The notes beneath the pieces were generated by a model that saw nothing but the letters and a program-made list of their open reading frames with translations, was not told the DNA's origin and searched no databases. A program made the translations under genes and the position numbers. From NCBI GenBank assembly GCA_045617625.1, contig JAZLJA010000015.1:1-37253 (forward strand): a DNA stretch of 37,253 nucleotides, read 5' to 3'. Of this stretch, positions 17,584 through 25,236 are shown one piece after another. The stretch is from Firm-04 sp045617625 (GTDB taxonomy: Bacteria > Bacillota > Clostridia > Oscillospirales > Ruminococcaceae). Within the stretch, counting starts at the first letter, position 1, and each line of letters starts with the position of its first letter.

Positions 17584-18453
17584 ATGCAAACCAGAACAGA
17601 TCTGGCACTCGAACAGGCGGGACGCATACAGGGCTGTAAAGGCATCAGCCGCAGAGAACGCGGCAGCGTGTTTCATGTGACGGAGATCATCATCGACAGC
17701 GATGCACACGGGGCGGCGATCGGGCGCGGCAAGGGGCGGTATCTCACACTGGAGGGCGAACGGTTCAGCCGCTTCTCCCCCGAATACCGCGCACAGGTGG
17801 AGGAACTTGCCGCGGAACTGCGCAGTTTTCTGCCTGACGGAGCAATTCTCGCAGTTGGCTTGGGCAACAATGACATCACCCCCGATGCGCTCGGTCCGCA
17901 GACCGCAGGCAAACTGCTTGCCACAAGGCATCTGCGGCGCGAATTGTGCTCGAATGCGCCCGACGAAGCGTTTTTGCGTAATCTGAGACCCGTCAGTGTA
18001 CTGGCAAGCGGGGTTCTCGGACAGACAGGCATCGAAGCCGCAGAACTGATCGCTGCCTTGAAGGGCACGCTGCATCCGCAGGCGGTGGTGGCGATTGACG
18101 CACTTGCCTGCTCCGATCTGCACCGTCTCGGCACCACAATCCAGATCTCCGACGCAGGCATTTCGCCGGGCAGCGGCGTGCAAAACAGCCGTGCAGAGCT
18201 GAGTCGGCGCACACTCGGCATACCCGTCATTGCCATTGGCGTGCCAACAGTCGTGGATATGCACACCATCGTCAGCCATTTCACGGGCGGCGATGTGCAA
18301 TGGCAGCGGCGCAGCGACACGCTCCCCAACATGATGGTCACCCCGCGCGATATCGACAAACTCACCTCACATTCCGCCGCCCTGATCGCCGACGCACTGA
18401 ATCTTGCGCTGCACCCTGCCTTTTCGTTTGAGGATGTCGAAGCCCTCGCATAG
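17584..18453 (+). CDS. gpr: GPR endopeptidase (spore germination protease)
   Basis: Aspartic-type peptidase (A25) that degrades small acid-soluble spore proteins during germination. The N-terminus RTDLALE is the propeptide motif. VGLGNNDITPDALGP and VVAIDALACSD carry the two expected catalytic Asp residues, and GVLGQTGIEAAE and DAGISPGSGVQN are family signatures. From ATG 17584 (AAAGGAGG ribosome-binding site) it is 289 aa, shorter than the roughly 370-aa Bacillus enzyme, mostly by a shorter C-terminal part. The open frame extends upstream to 17395 through the rpsT promoter and is rejected. This gene shows that the organism sporulates or descends from spore-formers. Confidence 0.94.
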   Translation: MQTRTDLALEQAGRIQGCKGISRRERGSVFHVTEIIIDSDAHGAAIGRGKGRYLTLEGERFSRFSPEYRAQVEELAAELRSFLPDGAILAVGLGNNDITPDALGPQTAGKLLATRHLRRELCSNAPDEAFLRNLRPVSVLASGVLGQTGIEAAELIAALKGTLHPQAVVAIDALACSDLHRLGTTIQISDAGISPGSGVQNSRAELSRRTLGIPVIAIGVPTVVDMHTIVSHFTGGDVQWQRRSDTLPNMMVTPRDIDKLTSHSAALIADALNLALHPAFSFEDVEALA

Positions 18454-18460
18454 TCAGCGG

Positions 18461-18489
18461 TTGACAACCTTTCCGTTTTGTGCTATACT
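18461..18489 (+). promoter_or_regulatory. Promoter of LppM-like lipoprotein gene
   Basis: TTGACA (18461-18466), 17-bp spacer, TATACT (18484-18489) preceded by TGC. It begins 8 nt after the gpr stop. Confidence 0.85.
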
Positions 18490-18526
18490 GATGTTGCGTT
18501 ATCAAACTTAACGGAGGTTGAGAAAT

Positions 18527-19276
18527 ATGCGGCTCAAAAAACTTCATTCCCTTGCTGCAATGATGATTGCATCTGTTACACTTCTGACAGGCTGTGTGCG
18601 ATACAGAGCCGAGCTGGAAGTGACGAAAAAAGGCACCATGAGTTTCTCCATGCTTTACGCGATGAACACAGAAGCAATGGGCGAATCGCTGAACGGGCTT
18701 GGCGGTACCACCAGCACAAGCACCGGACTGAGCGAAGAACAAATTGCGGAATACAAAGAAAACGGCTTTGACGTCACCGATTATAACGAGAGCGGCTATA
18801 AGGGCTTTCGCATCAGCAAAGAAAATTTCGACCCGAATGAAGAACGGAAAAAGGCAGAATCTTCAGACGATTCCGGTTCGGAAACGATCGACAAGCAGAT
18901 CCGCTTCGAGAAAAACAAAAAGGGCAACTACGAAATCGAGATCACGCTCAACGACCTGTACGGCGGCGAGGATTCCGCCTATGTAGCGTCACTTTCCGGC
19001 GCCATCAAGGAGATGGGCGGATTCATGGAGGTCGTCGTCAAACTGCCTTGCAAGGCAGCTTCGAGCAATGCCACAAAGGTCGAGGACAACACCCTGACAT
19101 GGGATCTGCTTTCGATGCCCGAGAACTCCATTTTCATCGAGCTGGACAAGCGTTTCGGAATGACCTTGCTTTTTGCACGCTATGGATGGGTGATCGCAAT
19201 CGCAGGCGTGCTGCTCATTCTCCTGCTCATCCGATTTGTCGCCAAAAAGCGCCGCAATTCCTTCTACGGATACTGA
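18527..19276 (+). CDS. LppM-like lipoprotein with C-terminal membrane helix
   Basis: Predicted lipoprotein of unknown function. The signal peptide ends in the lipobox LLTGC (Cys24). The segment after it, YRAELEVTKKGTMSFSM, resembles the start of LppM-type domains, which open with an alternating beta-strand of this kind. A second anchor follows near the C-terminus (about residues 219-240), ending in KKRRNS. The protein is thus tied to the membrane at both ends, with a soluble extracellular middle. ATG 18527 is set by the GGAGG 9 nt upstream; a TTG at 18518 opens the same frame. It is flanked by its own promoter and terminator. Confidence 0.75.
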   Translation: MRLKKLHSLAAMMIASVTLLTGCVRYRAELEVTKKGTMSFSMLYAMNTEAMGESLNGLGGTTSTSTGLSEEQIAEYKENGFDVTDYNESGYKGFRISKENFDPNEERKKAESSDDSGSETIDKQIRFEKNKKGNYEIEITLNDLYGGEDSAYVASLSGAIKEMGGFMEVVVKLPCKAASSNATKVEDNTLTWDLLSMPENSIFIELDKRFGMTLLFARYGWVIAIAGVLLILLLIRFVAKKRRNSFYGY

Positions 19277-19292
19277 TTGCGAAAACAAAGCC

Positions 19293-19336
19293 TGCGGAGG
19301 ATACCACAGCCGTGGAGCCTCCGCATTGTTGTTTTT
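19293..19336 (+). terminator. Terminator of lipoprotein gene
   Basis: TGCGGAGG (19293-19300) pairs with CCTCCGCA (19318-19325), with an inner CCAC/GTGG stem, followed by ttgttgtttttt. Confidence 0.88.
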
Positions 19337-19372
19337 TCGCCGAAAAGATTTGTGAAAAATCCTGTTTTCCCC

Positions 19373-19401
19373 TTGACAATCACGGCAAGCTGTGCTATAA
19401 T
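19373..19401 (+). promoter_or_regulatory. Consensus promoter of tRNA-Ala
   Basis: TTGACA (19373-19378), 17-bp spacer, TATAAT (19396-19401), with TGC before the -10. This is a full-consensus promoter, as expected for a stable RNA gene. Confidence 0.92.
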
Positions 19402-19420
19402 GATATCCTGTAATAAAGAC

Positions 19421-19493
<73 letters not shown>

Positions 19494-19498
19494 TTTTC

Positions 19499-19526
19499 AC
19501 CCCACTGATTCTTCGGTGGGGTTTCC
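19499..19526 (+). terminator. Terminator of tRNA-Ala
   Basis: CCCCAC (19500-19505) pairs with GTGGGG (19516-19521), followed by tttcctt, six nt after the tRNA end. Confidence 0.8.
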
Positions 19527-19564
19527 TTATATCCGCACATTCCCCCCGAAAGGAGGCTTTTGGA

Positions 19565-20011
19565 ATGCCTGAAACCATCTATCGCCTGATTCCCTGCTCC
19601 CCCGACACGGTCATCCCGCGCGAAATTGCCGCATCCGCCGTACAGTTTCTGAAAAAAGAACTGCACGCTGAAGATGCCGCCTATGTTGTTGCGGATTCAC
19701 CGATGTTCGTGGATTGCGGCACATCCCTGCACAAGATCTCATGCCCGCACTGTCATCATGCACTGCCGTTTCACTGGTGGGCAGAACGCATGGGTGAAAG
19801 TGCCGATACGGGCTTTTCGCAGCGCAGTGTGACCTTCCCCTGCTGTAAAAAAACAGGCAGACTGGAGGACATCGACTACGAAGACCCCTGCGGGCTTGCA
19901 AGAGTGGTGCTGGAGGTCAAATCGCCGCAAAACTGCCCCGACACCGAAGCCCTCAACACCCTGCAAATGCTGATGGGCTGTGATTTGCGCGAAGTCATCG
20001 CAAAATATTGA
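19565..20011 (+). CDS. Cys-rich conserved-looking hypothetical protein
   Basis: Not recognised. From ATG 19565 (AAAGGAGG ribosome-binding site 8 nt upstream) the product is 148 aa. It contains a CPHCHH motif at about residues 60-65 and a CC pair near residues 97-98, with other Cys at 10, 51 and 109, so it may bind zinc. It has no signal peptide or membrane segment. The end, LNTLQMLMGCDLREVIAKY, looks helical. The open frame extends upstream through the tRNA gene, which is clearly not coding. It lies alone between the tRNA terminator and a strong hairpin. Confidence 0.7.
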   Translation: MPETIYRLIPCSPDTVIPREIAASAVQFLKKELHAEDAAYVVADSPMFVDCGTSLHKISCPHCHHALPFHWWAERMGESADTGFSQRSVTFPCCKKTGRLEDIDYEDPCGLARVVLEVKSPQNCPDTEALNTLQMLMGCDLREVIAKY

Positions 20012-20019
20012 ACCGCAAT

Positions 20020-20054
20020 GCCGCCGTGCCGACATTTTTGTTCGGCGCGGCGGC
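20020..20054 (+). terminator. Strong hairpin after the Cys-rich gene
   Basis: GCCGCCGTGCCGA (20020-20032) pairs with TCGGCGCGGCGGC (20042-20054) over 13 bp with one G-U pair. No T-run follows, so its action as an intrinsic terminator is uncertain. Confidence 0.55.
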
Positions 20055-20107
20055 AAAATCATGAAAAATGAATAATAATCACACGAAATCAACCGTGTTT
20101 CTCTGCA

Positions 20108-20136
20108 TTGACATTTGCGGATGCGTGTGGTATAAT
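20108..20136 (+). promoter_or_regulatory. Consensus promoter of purA
   Basis: TTGACA (20108-20113), 17-bp spacer, TATAAT (20131-20136) with TG at 20128-20129. The 70-nt leader contains a small CCGAAA/TTTCGG stem (20150-20165) but no recognisable purine riboswitch. Confidence 0.92.
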
Positions 20137-20212
20137 TTTGAAGGGAATGTCCGAAAGATATTTCGGCGAATTCAAATTCCCCGCAGATTCGTATTCAGGA
20201 AAGGAAACGATT

Positions 20213-21487
20213 ATGGTAACAGCTATTGTCGGAGGAAACTGGGGCGACGAGGGCAAAGGGAAACTCACCGATGTCTTTGCTGCCGATGCAGATTATGTCA
20301 TTCGCTTTCAGGGCGGTGCCAATGCCGGGCACACCATCATCAATGAGTACGGCAAGTACGTCCTGCACATCATGCCTTCGGGTGTATTCCAAAAGAATAC
20401 CGTCAATGTGATTGGTGCGGGTGCCGCATTCAACTGCGAGGCATTCAAGCGCGAACTCGATGAAATCGTCAAGGCAGGCGTGCCCATGCCCAACATCCGT
20501 ATCTCCGACCGTGCACAGATTGTGATGCCGTATCACGTTTTGTTTGATAAGCTTGAGGAGCAGCGTCTCGGAAAGCACAGCTTCGGCTCCACGCAGTCGG
20601 GCATTGCACCGCATTATTCCGATAAGGCAATGAAAATCGGCTTCCAGCTTGCCGAACTCTATAACAAGAACCTCATGGAAAAGGTGGAGCGTGTCTGCAC
20701 CATCAAAAATGCGACCATCAGCGGACTTTATCCCGATGCAGAACGTCTCGAACCGCAGAAAGTCTATAACTATCTGAAGGAATGCGCAGAATTCCTCAAG
20801 CCCTATCTGTGCAACATGGCTGAAATGATGCACGAGGCGATCAAGGCAGGCAAAAACGTCCTGCTCGAAGGTCAGCTTGGTTCGCTGCGCGATCTGACCA
20901 ACGGTATTTACCCGATGACAACTTCTTCCTCCACACTGGCAGGCTATGGCGCAGTGGGCGCTTGCATCCCGCCTTATGAGATCAAGCGTGTCATCACGGT
21001 GGTCAAGGCATATTCCTCCTGCGTGGGTGCAGGTCCGTTCACAACCGAGATTTTCGGTGATGAGGCAGATGTGCTGCGTCACAAGGGCGGCAGCGACGGC
21101 GAATTCGGTGCGACCACCGGACGTCCGCGCAGAATGGGCTGGTTTGATGCAGTTGCGACACGTTACGGCTGCATGCTGCAAGGCGCGACCGATGTGGCAT
21201 TCTCGCTGATCGACGTTCTCGGCTACCTCGATGAGATTCCGGTGTGCGTGGCTTATGATATCAACGGTGAGCGCACAGAAACCTTCCCGAGTGGCGACCG
21301 TCTCGACGACGCGAAGCCGATTTACGAGATACTCCCCGGCTGGAAATGCGACATCAAGGGCATCAAGAAGTACGAAGATCTGCCTGAAAACTGCCGTAAG
21401 TACGTGGAATATGTGGAAAAGAAGATCGGCTATCCGATCACAATGATCTCCACCGGCCCTGACCGTGCAGACATGATTTATCGCTGA
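20213..21487 (+). CDS. purA: Adenylosuccinate synthetase
   Basis: GTP-dependent ligation of IMP and aspartate, the first step from IMP to AMP. The N-terminal P-loop-like GGNWGDEGKGKLTD carries the catalytic Asp, and GGANAGHTI carries the catalytic His. Further signatures are GSTQSGIAP, LLEGQLGSL and GATTGRPRRMGWFD. At 424 aa it has normal length. ATG 20213 follows AGGAAAGGAAA; the open frame starts at 20108 inside the promoter and is rejected. guaA, the matching enzyme for the GMP branch, lies about 1.5 kb downstream. Confidence 0.97.
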   Translation: MVTAIVGGNWGDEGKGKLTDVFAADADYVIRFQGGANAGHTIINEYGKYVLHIMPSGVFQKNTVNVIGAGAAFNCEAFKRELDEIVKAGVPMPNIRISDRAQIVMPYHVLFDKLEEQRLGKHSFGSTQSGIAPHYSDKAMKIGFQLAELYNKNLMEKVERVCTIKNATISGLYPDAERLEPQKVYNYLKECAEFLKPYLCNMAEMMHEAIKAGKNVLLEGQLGSLRDLTNGIYPMTTSSSTLAGYGAVGACIPPYEIKRVITVVKAYSSCVGAGPFTTEIFGDEADVLRHKGGSDGEFGATTGRPRRMGWFDAVATRYGCMLQGATDVAFSLIDVLGYLDEIPVCVAYDINGERTETFPSGDRLDDAKPIYEILPGWKCDIKGIKKYEDLPENCRKYVEYVEKKIGYPITMISTGPDRADMIYR

Positions 21488-21499
21488 TTCAAAATGATA

Positions 21500-21538
21500 A
21501 GACGCCGTTTCCGTTTGGAAGCGGCGTCTTTGTTTTTT
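21500..21538 (+). terminator. Terminator of purA
   Basis: GACGCCGTTTCC (21501-21512) pairs with GGAAGCGGCGTC (21517-21528) with one G-U pair, followed by tttgtttttt. Confidence 0.93.
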
Positions 21539-21667
21539 CTCTCCCACAACTCCAGATCATTTGGAATCTGCAAGCCTTTGAAGAAGGATTCCCCGAATCT
21601 GCGCAACTGTGCATATTTTCCTCCGCCGCGGGCATCATAACGGTATTCTGTGATTGGAGGTCTCACT

Positions 21668-22339
21668 ATGGCAGTCGGTTTTCTCCGTGCCCTGATTCTC
21701 TATCCCCTCGTCATTTTCGCCGTCCGCCTGATGGGCAAGCGGCAAATCGGCGAATTGCAGCCCTCAGAACTCGTTGTGACTATCATCATTTCCAACATCG
21801 CCACTCTGCCCCTCGAAAATCAGGAACTCCCCCTCCTGCTTGGGCTTGTCCCCGTGCTGACCATCGTCTGTCTCGAAGTTCTGATGTCCTATGCATCGCT
21901 GCACTGCAAGCCCCTGCGCCGATTGGTCACAGGCAGCCCGCAAATCGTCATCCGCAGCGGCAAAATCGACCAGCGTGCACTGCAAGCCCTGCGATTTTCC
22001 CTCGATGACCTCATGACCGCCCTTCGCACAAGCGGCACATTTGATCTCAACGAGGTGCAGCTTGCCATTGTCGAAACCAACGGCACCGTGTCAATCTATC
22101 CCAAACCTGCCTTTCAGCCCGTCACCTGCGGTGATCTGCACTGCGGCGGCGGCAACGCCAACCCGCCCGAGGTGCTTGTCGCCGATGGCAGGATCAGCCA
22201 TGAGGGCATGAAAGCCACAGGCTTCACCCGAGAAAAACTCACGAATCTGCTGATGAAACACAAGATTTCCGTCAAGGATGTGTTTTTGCTCACCGTGAAC
22301 GAACAAGGCATCAGCAGCCTGATACGAAAGGAGCCGTGA
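21668..22339 (+). CDS. DUF421 (YetF/YcaP family) membrane protein
   Basis: Inner-membrane protein with three N-terminal hydrophobic segments (about residues 5-20, 35-50 and 55-75) and a soluble C-terminal part. The signature MGKRQIGELQPSELVVTI is diagnostic of DUF421. The soluble part contains the typical VIRSGKID and FSLDDLMTALR blocks. The biochemical role is unknown; family members are common in spore-formers. ATG 21668 has a GGAGG ribosome-binding site 7 nt upstream. The next gene, DUF4363, starts one base after the stop, a partnership seen in many Firmicutes. Confidence 0.88.
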   Translation: MAVGFLRALILYPLVIFAVRLMGKRQIGELQPSELVVTIIISNIATLPLENQELPLLLGLVPVLTIVCLEVLMSYASLHCKPLRRLVTGSPQIVIRSGKIDQRALQALRFSLDDLMTALRTSGTFDLNEVQLAIVETNGTVSIYPKPAFQPVTCGDLHCGGGNANPPEVLVADGRISHEGMKATGFTREKLTNLLMKHKISVKDVFLLTVNEQGISSLIRKEP

Positions 22340-22340
22340 C

Positions 22341-22736
22341 ATGATGAAGGGATCCCGTATTGCAGTTGCAAGCCTCGTGCTTGCGTCGATTTTGATGCTC
22401 GTGGCGGCTTCGCTGATGTATGTCTGTCAAAGCTGCGACCGTCTGCTCGCCCGCACAAACAGCCTGCTCACCGCACTCGATGACAACATTGACGACACTT
22501 ACGGCAATTCATCTGACCGATTGCAGCACGAACTGGAATCGCTGACGGAACTGTGGCAGCAGGAGCAGACCGTCATGCAGATTTTCGTGCCGCGGCAGGA
22601 AACTGAGGAGATCAGCCGAACCACCGCAAGATTGCTGCCCATGTATCAGGAAAGCTGCGATGAATTCCGCGCCGAACTCTCTGCGCTGCGTGATGTTGTC
22701 CTGCGCGTGAAAGAAATGCAGCTATTTGTCCTTTAA
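22341..22736 (+). CDS. DUF4363 family membrane-anchored protein
   Basis: Short protein with one N-terminal membrane helix (about residues 8-28) and a helical soluble part of about 100 residues. The pattern of LLTALDDNIDD and ELTELW-type segments fits DUF4363, which regularly follows DUF421 genes. Function is unknown. The ribosome-binding site AAAGGAG lies inside the end of the DUF421 gene, so the two are one operon. Start may be ATG 22341 or the adjacent ATG 22344. Confidence 0.75.
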   Translation: MMKGSRIAVASLVLASILMLVAASLMYVCQSCDRLLARTNSLLTALDDNIDDTYGNSSDRLQHELESLTELWQQEQTVMQIFVPRQETEEISRTTARLLPMYQESCDEFRAELSALRDVVLRVKEMQLFVL

Positions 22737-22872
22737 TCGAAAAAACATCAAACCAAATATACTGTTTTCACAGACTTCCTTTGCACTTCTTGTCAGTTTC
22801 GACAAATTTTTTCGACAGCTATCCGTCACAGTGGGCTCTGAAAAAAGGTCTGCCAAAATTTCATTTATCGCC
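22737..22872. other. Gap before the guaA promoter
   Basis: Contains a small stem TTGTC/GACAA (about 22791-22806) followed by attttttc, a weak candidate terminator for the DUF421 operon. Nothing else was recognised. Confidence 0.3.
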
Positions 22873-22902
22873 TTGACAGCCCGTTCTTTTGCGTGTTATA
22901 AT
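22873..22902 (+). promoter_or_regulatory. Promoter of guaA
   Basis: TTGACA (22873-22878), 18-bp spacer, TATAAT (22897-22902) with TG at 22894-22895. The leader of about 48 nt shows no riboswitch. Confidence 0.88.
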
Positions 22903-22956
22903 ATATCATCCGCTAATATTTATGAAGCATGAAAATGAAAGGCTAGGGTGTTTATC

Positions 22957-24204
22957 ATGAAACAGGATCTCATTGCAATTCTGGATCTGGGCAGTGACAA
23001 AAACGCTGCTCTGGCTCGTCAAATCCGCGCCGAAGGTGTTTACAGCGAAGTCTATTCGGGCAAGATCACCGCGGCAGAACTGAACGCAAAGCCGAATCTC
23101 AAGGGCGTTATCCTCTGTACCGACGGCAAATCCACTTACAGCGGAGACATCACCGTGCCCACCATGACCGCAGCACCCGATGCCTTTTGCGGCGACAGCA
23201 TCGCCGATGATACCCTCCGCAGCTTCCTGTTCGATGCCTGCAAATGCGAGAAAAACTGGAACATGGAAAACTTCATCGCTGACCAGGTCGAGCTGCTCCG
23301 CAAGCAGATCGGCAACTCCCGCGTGATCCTGGCACTCTCCGGCGGCGTGGATTCCTCCGTTGTCGCGGCTCTGCTGATTCGCGCCATCGGCAATCAGCTC
23401 ACCTGCATCCATGTCAACCACGGTCTGCTCCGCAAGGGCGAACCGGAACAGGTCTGCAAAGTGTTCCGCGATGAACTGAAAGCTGACCTCATCTATATCG
23501 ACGCAACTGACCGTTTCCTCGACAAACTGGCAGGCGTCAGCGATCCCGAAAAGAAACGCAAGATCATTGGCGAAGAATTCATCCGCGTGTTCGATGACGA
23601 AGCTGCAAAACTCACCGATATCAAGTTCCTTGCACAGGGCACCATTTATCCCGACATCGTCGAATCCGGCATGGAATCGGGCAAAGCGGTCAAATCGCAC
23701 CACAATGTCGGCGGTCTGCCTGAGGATGTTCAGTTTGAACTCGTTGAACCGCTGAAATATCTGTTCAAAGACGAAGTGCGTGCCTGCGGCAAGGCTCTGG
23801 GTCTGCCTGACAACATGGTTTATCGTCAGCCGTTCCCCGGTCCCGGACTCGGTGTGCGCTGCGTTGGTGCCATCACCCGCGACCGCCTCGAAGCTGTCCG
23901 CGAATCCGATGCCATTCTCCGCGAGGAGTTCGACAATGCAGGTCTGCGCGGCAAGGTCTGGCAGTATTTCACGCTGATCCCCGATTTCAAAACCGTCGGT
24001 GTCCGCGACAACAATCGCTGCGATGAGTGGCCTGTCGTCATCCGTGCGGTCAACACCGTCGATGCCATGACCGCTACCATCGAGCCGCTCGACTGGGCTC
24101 TGCTGAACAAGATCACCGACCGTATCGTGCATGAGGTCAAAGGCGTCAACCGTGTGCTGTATGACATCACACCCAAGCCCACCGGAACGATCGAGTGGGA
24201 ATAA
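22957..24204 (+). CDS. guaA: GMP synthase with a reduced glutamine-amidotransferase domain
   Basis: Converts XMP to GMP. The ATP pyrophosphatase half is complete: PP-loop LALSGGVDSSVV (residues 125-136), the block LTCIHVNHGLLRKGE, QGTIYPDIVES, KSHHNVGGLPE, RQPFPGPGLGVRC and the terminal TGTIEWE. The N-terminal GATase class I part is only about 105 residues instead of about 195. It begins like the family (ILDLGS, GVYSEVYSGKITAAEL), then jumps to FDACKCEKNWNMENF. The Cys-nucleophile GxCxG elbow and the His-x-Glu pair are absent. Total length is 415 aa against about 510-520. It should therefore depend on free ammonia or a separate glutaminase. ATG 22957 is used; GTG 22948 opens the frame. Its 3' end forms attL of an integrated element. 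Confidence 0.93.
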   Translation: MKQDLIAILDLGSDKNAALARQIRAEGVYSEVYSGKITAAELNAKPNLKGVILCTDGKSTYSGDITVPTMTAAPDAFCGDSIADDTLRSFLFDACKCEKNWNMENFIADQVELLRKQIGNSRVILALSGGVDSSVVAALLIRAIGNQLTCIHVNHGLLRKGEPEQVCKVFRDELKADLIYIDATDRFLDKLAGVSDPEKKRKIIGEEFIRVFDDEAAKLTDIKFLAQGTIYPDIVESGMESGKAVKSHHNVGGLPEDVQFELVEPLKYLFKDEVRACGKALGLPDNMVYRQPFPGPGLGVRCVGAITRDRLEAVRESDAILREEFDNAGLRGKVWQYFTLIPDFKTVGVRDNNRCDEWPVVIRAVNTVDAMTATIEPLDWALLNKITDRIVHEVKGVNRVLYDITPKPTGTIEWE

Positions 24205-24205
24205 T
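24192..24205 (+). other. attL core in guaA
   Basis: CGAGTGGGAATAAT, covering the last codons (EWE) and the stop of guaA. It is identical to 26098-26111, while flanking bases differ. Confidence 0.75.
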
Positions 24206-24250
24206 AAACAAGACCTCAGAAACGGCGTAGATACGCCATTTCCGAAGTCT
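24200..24250 (-). terminator. Terminator of the element's repressor gene
   Basis: Arms 24211-24228 and 24233-24250 enclose a 4-nt loop. Read on the minus strand all 18 positions pair, three as G-U. On the plus strand the same three positions become C-A mismatches. With the minus-strand tail tgtttattatt, this indicates a minus-strand terminator for the repressor gene. Confidence 0.7.
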
Positions 24251-24316
24251 CAAAATCTCAGTGATAACAATTTGATAACAGGGAGCTAAGCGGAATTGTT
24301 CTGCGTACCAAGTGGC

Positions 24317-24808
24317 TTATAAGTTACGCCACTCTTTCGCAGGTTCATGCTTTTCGCAGTCATCGGTCGTTTTTGGCCAGTTAAGCTTCCATTCTGTATA
24401 TTCGGCCTTGCTGATCTTACCGTCAGCAAGGTCTTTTTTTCGTCTCTGCCATTCAGAAAGGAGGTCAGTCATCAGGATAGAGCCGAAAACAATGCCCTTT
24501 CTTCTGTTGCCGTCCTCGTCCTCACAGTCCTCAATGCTGATCGGGTAATGTTCATCCAGTTCAAAAAGGAGCATCATAACTCCTTCTGCTCCGAGTATTT
24601 CATCATTATAAATGAACTGCGGGTTTACATCAAGCACCTCTGCGAATTTTTCTACAAGTGCCTGCTTGGGTGTGCGTGTGCCTGATTCATACTGTGCGAT
24701 GCGGACATCGGCAGATTTCTCGTCAAAGCCGACTGCCATACCGAGCTGTTTCTGCGTCATTCCTCTGAAATCACGAATGCGGTGTATCTTATCTCCGATA
24801 ATGCTCAT
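24317..24808 (-). CDS. XRE/cI-like repressor of the integrated element
   Basis: Helix-turn-helix regulator of the XRE family. Residues 5-65 form the HTH domain (IRDFRGMTQKQLGMAVGF, then IAQYESGTRTPKQ). A roughly 100-residue C-terminal part of unknown type follows, rich in Asp, Glu and Trp. It starts at ATG 24808 with an AAGGAG ribosome-binding site 9 nt upstream. Divergent promoters and four related operator-like sites lie directly upstream, as in phage and ICE immunity regions. It probably represses the rightward genes and itself; this role is inferred. Confidence 0.88.
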   Translation of the reverse strand: MSIIGDKIHRIRDFRGMTQKQLGMAVGFDEKSADVRIAQYESGTRTPKQALVEKFAEVLDVNPQFIYNDEILGAEGVMMLLFELDEHYPISIEDCEDEDGNRRKGIVFGSILMTDLLSEWQRRKKDLADGKISKAEYTEWKLNWPKTTDDCEKHEPAKEWRNL

Positions 24809-24849
24809 GGTGGTTCACTCCTTATAATACAAGTTCTGTATGCAAGTTC

Positions 24850-24878
24850 ATTATAACATATTTGTTTAGGACGGTCAA
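24850..24878 (-). promoter_or_regulatory. Leftward promoter of the repressor gene
   Basis: On the minus strand, TTGACC (24878-24873), 17-bp spacer, TATAAT (24855-24850). Operator-like site O0 (24852-24869) covers the -10 and most of the spacer, suggesting autorepression. Confidence 0.75.
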
Positions 24879-24972
24879 TAGATACTAAACAAAAAAATTT
24901 AGAAAAATTTCGATTTATGGGTTGACAAAAGCAAAAATGTTTAGTATAATAAGACTAAGCAAAAATATTTAG
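24852..24972. promoter_or_regulatory. Four-site operator array
   Basis: O1 24885-24902 is CTAAACAAAAAAATTTAG and O3 24955-24972 is CTAAGCAAAAATATTTAG. O2 24927-24944 shares the right half (GCAAAAATGTTTAG). O0 24852-24869, read on the minus strand, begins CTAAACAAATATG. O1 and O3 are inverted repeats of CTAAR/TTTAG. O2 fills the spacer of the rightward promoter and O3 lies over its expected start. Confidence 0.75.
24922..24950 (+). promoter_or_regulatory. Rightward promoter of the element
   Basis: TTGACA (24922-24927), 17-bp spacer, TATAAT (24945-24950). This full-consensus promoter would be strong unless repressed through O2 and O3. Confidence 0.85.
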
Positions 24973-25050
24973 ATAGAGAATTTTGCTTATCGGATACGCA
25001 AATGCGCCCGATACCACACAGAACAACATTATAAGAAAGGGTTGACTACT

Positions 25051-25236
25051 ATGTCAGAAAAATTCATCCGTGCAGAGGAACTCGCAGAGATCATGGAGAT
25101 CTCCGTTCCGTATGCCAAGGAGATGAACTTCTGGACGAAGGATGAGTATATGCAGTTCTCCGAGGTCATGATGGATCTGACGAAATACTATGAGGTGCCG
25201 GGATGGGAAAAATCATACTGCGCCTTGACCGGGTGA
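25051..25236 (+). pseudogene. Xis-Int deletion-scar ORF
   Basis: A 61-codon frame with an AAAGGG ribosome-binding site. Residues 1-22 (MSEKFIRAEELAEIMEIS, then VPYA) match from memory the N-terminus of small excisionase-like HTH proteins of Firmicutes elements. Residues 23-42 (FWTKDEYMQF, SEVMMD) match an internal segment of the tyrosine integrases that travel with them, just before the catalytic domain. The last 19 residues match neither. The simplest reading is that an internal deletion fused the start of xis to a fragment of int, removing the catalytic domain. The fused product may still be translated. It overlaps the next gene. Confidence 0.65.

Noticed and set aside
20137..20212. Purine riboswitch before purA
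   Set aside because: The leader is too short and lacks the conserved three-way-junction sequences.
20195..21547. 450-codon minus-strand frame across purA
   Set aside because: Antisense shadow; it runs through the purA terminator.
22906..24132. 408-codon minus-strand frame across guaA
   Set aside because: Antisense shadow of guaA with no supporting signals.
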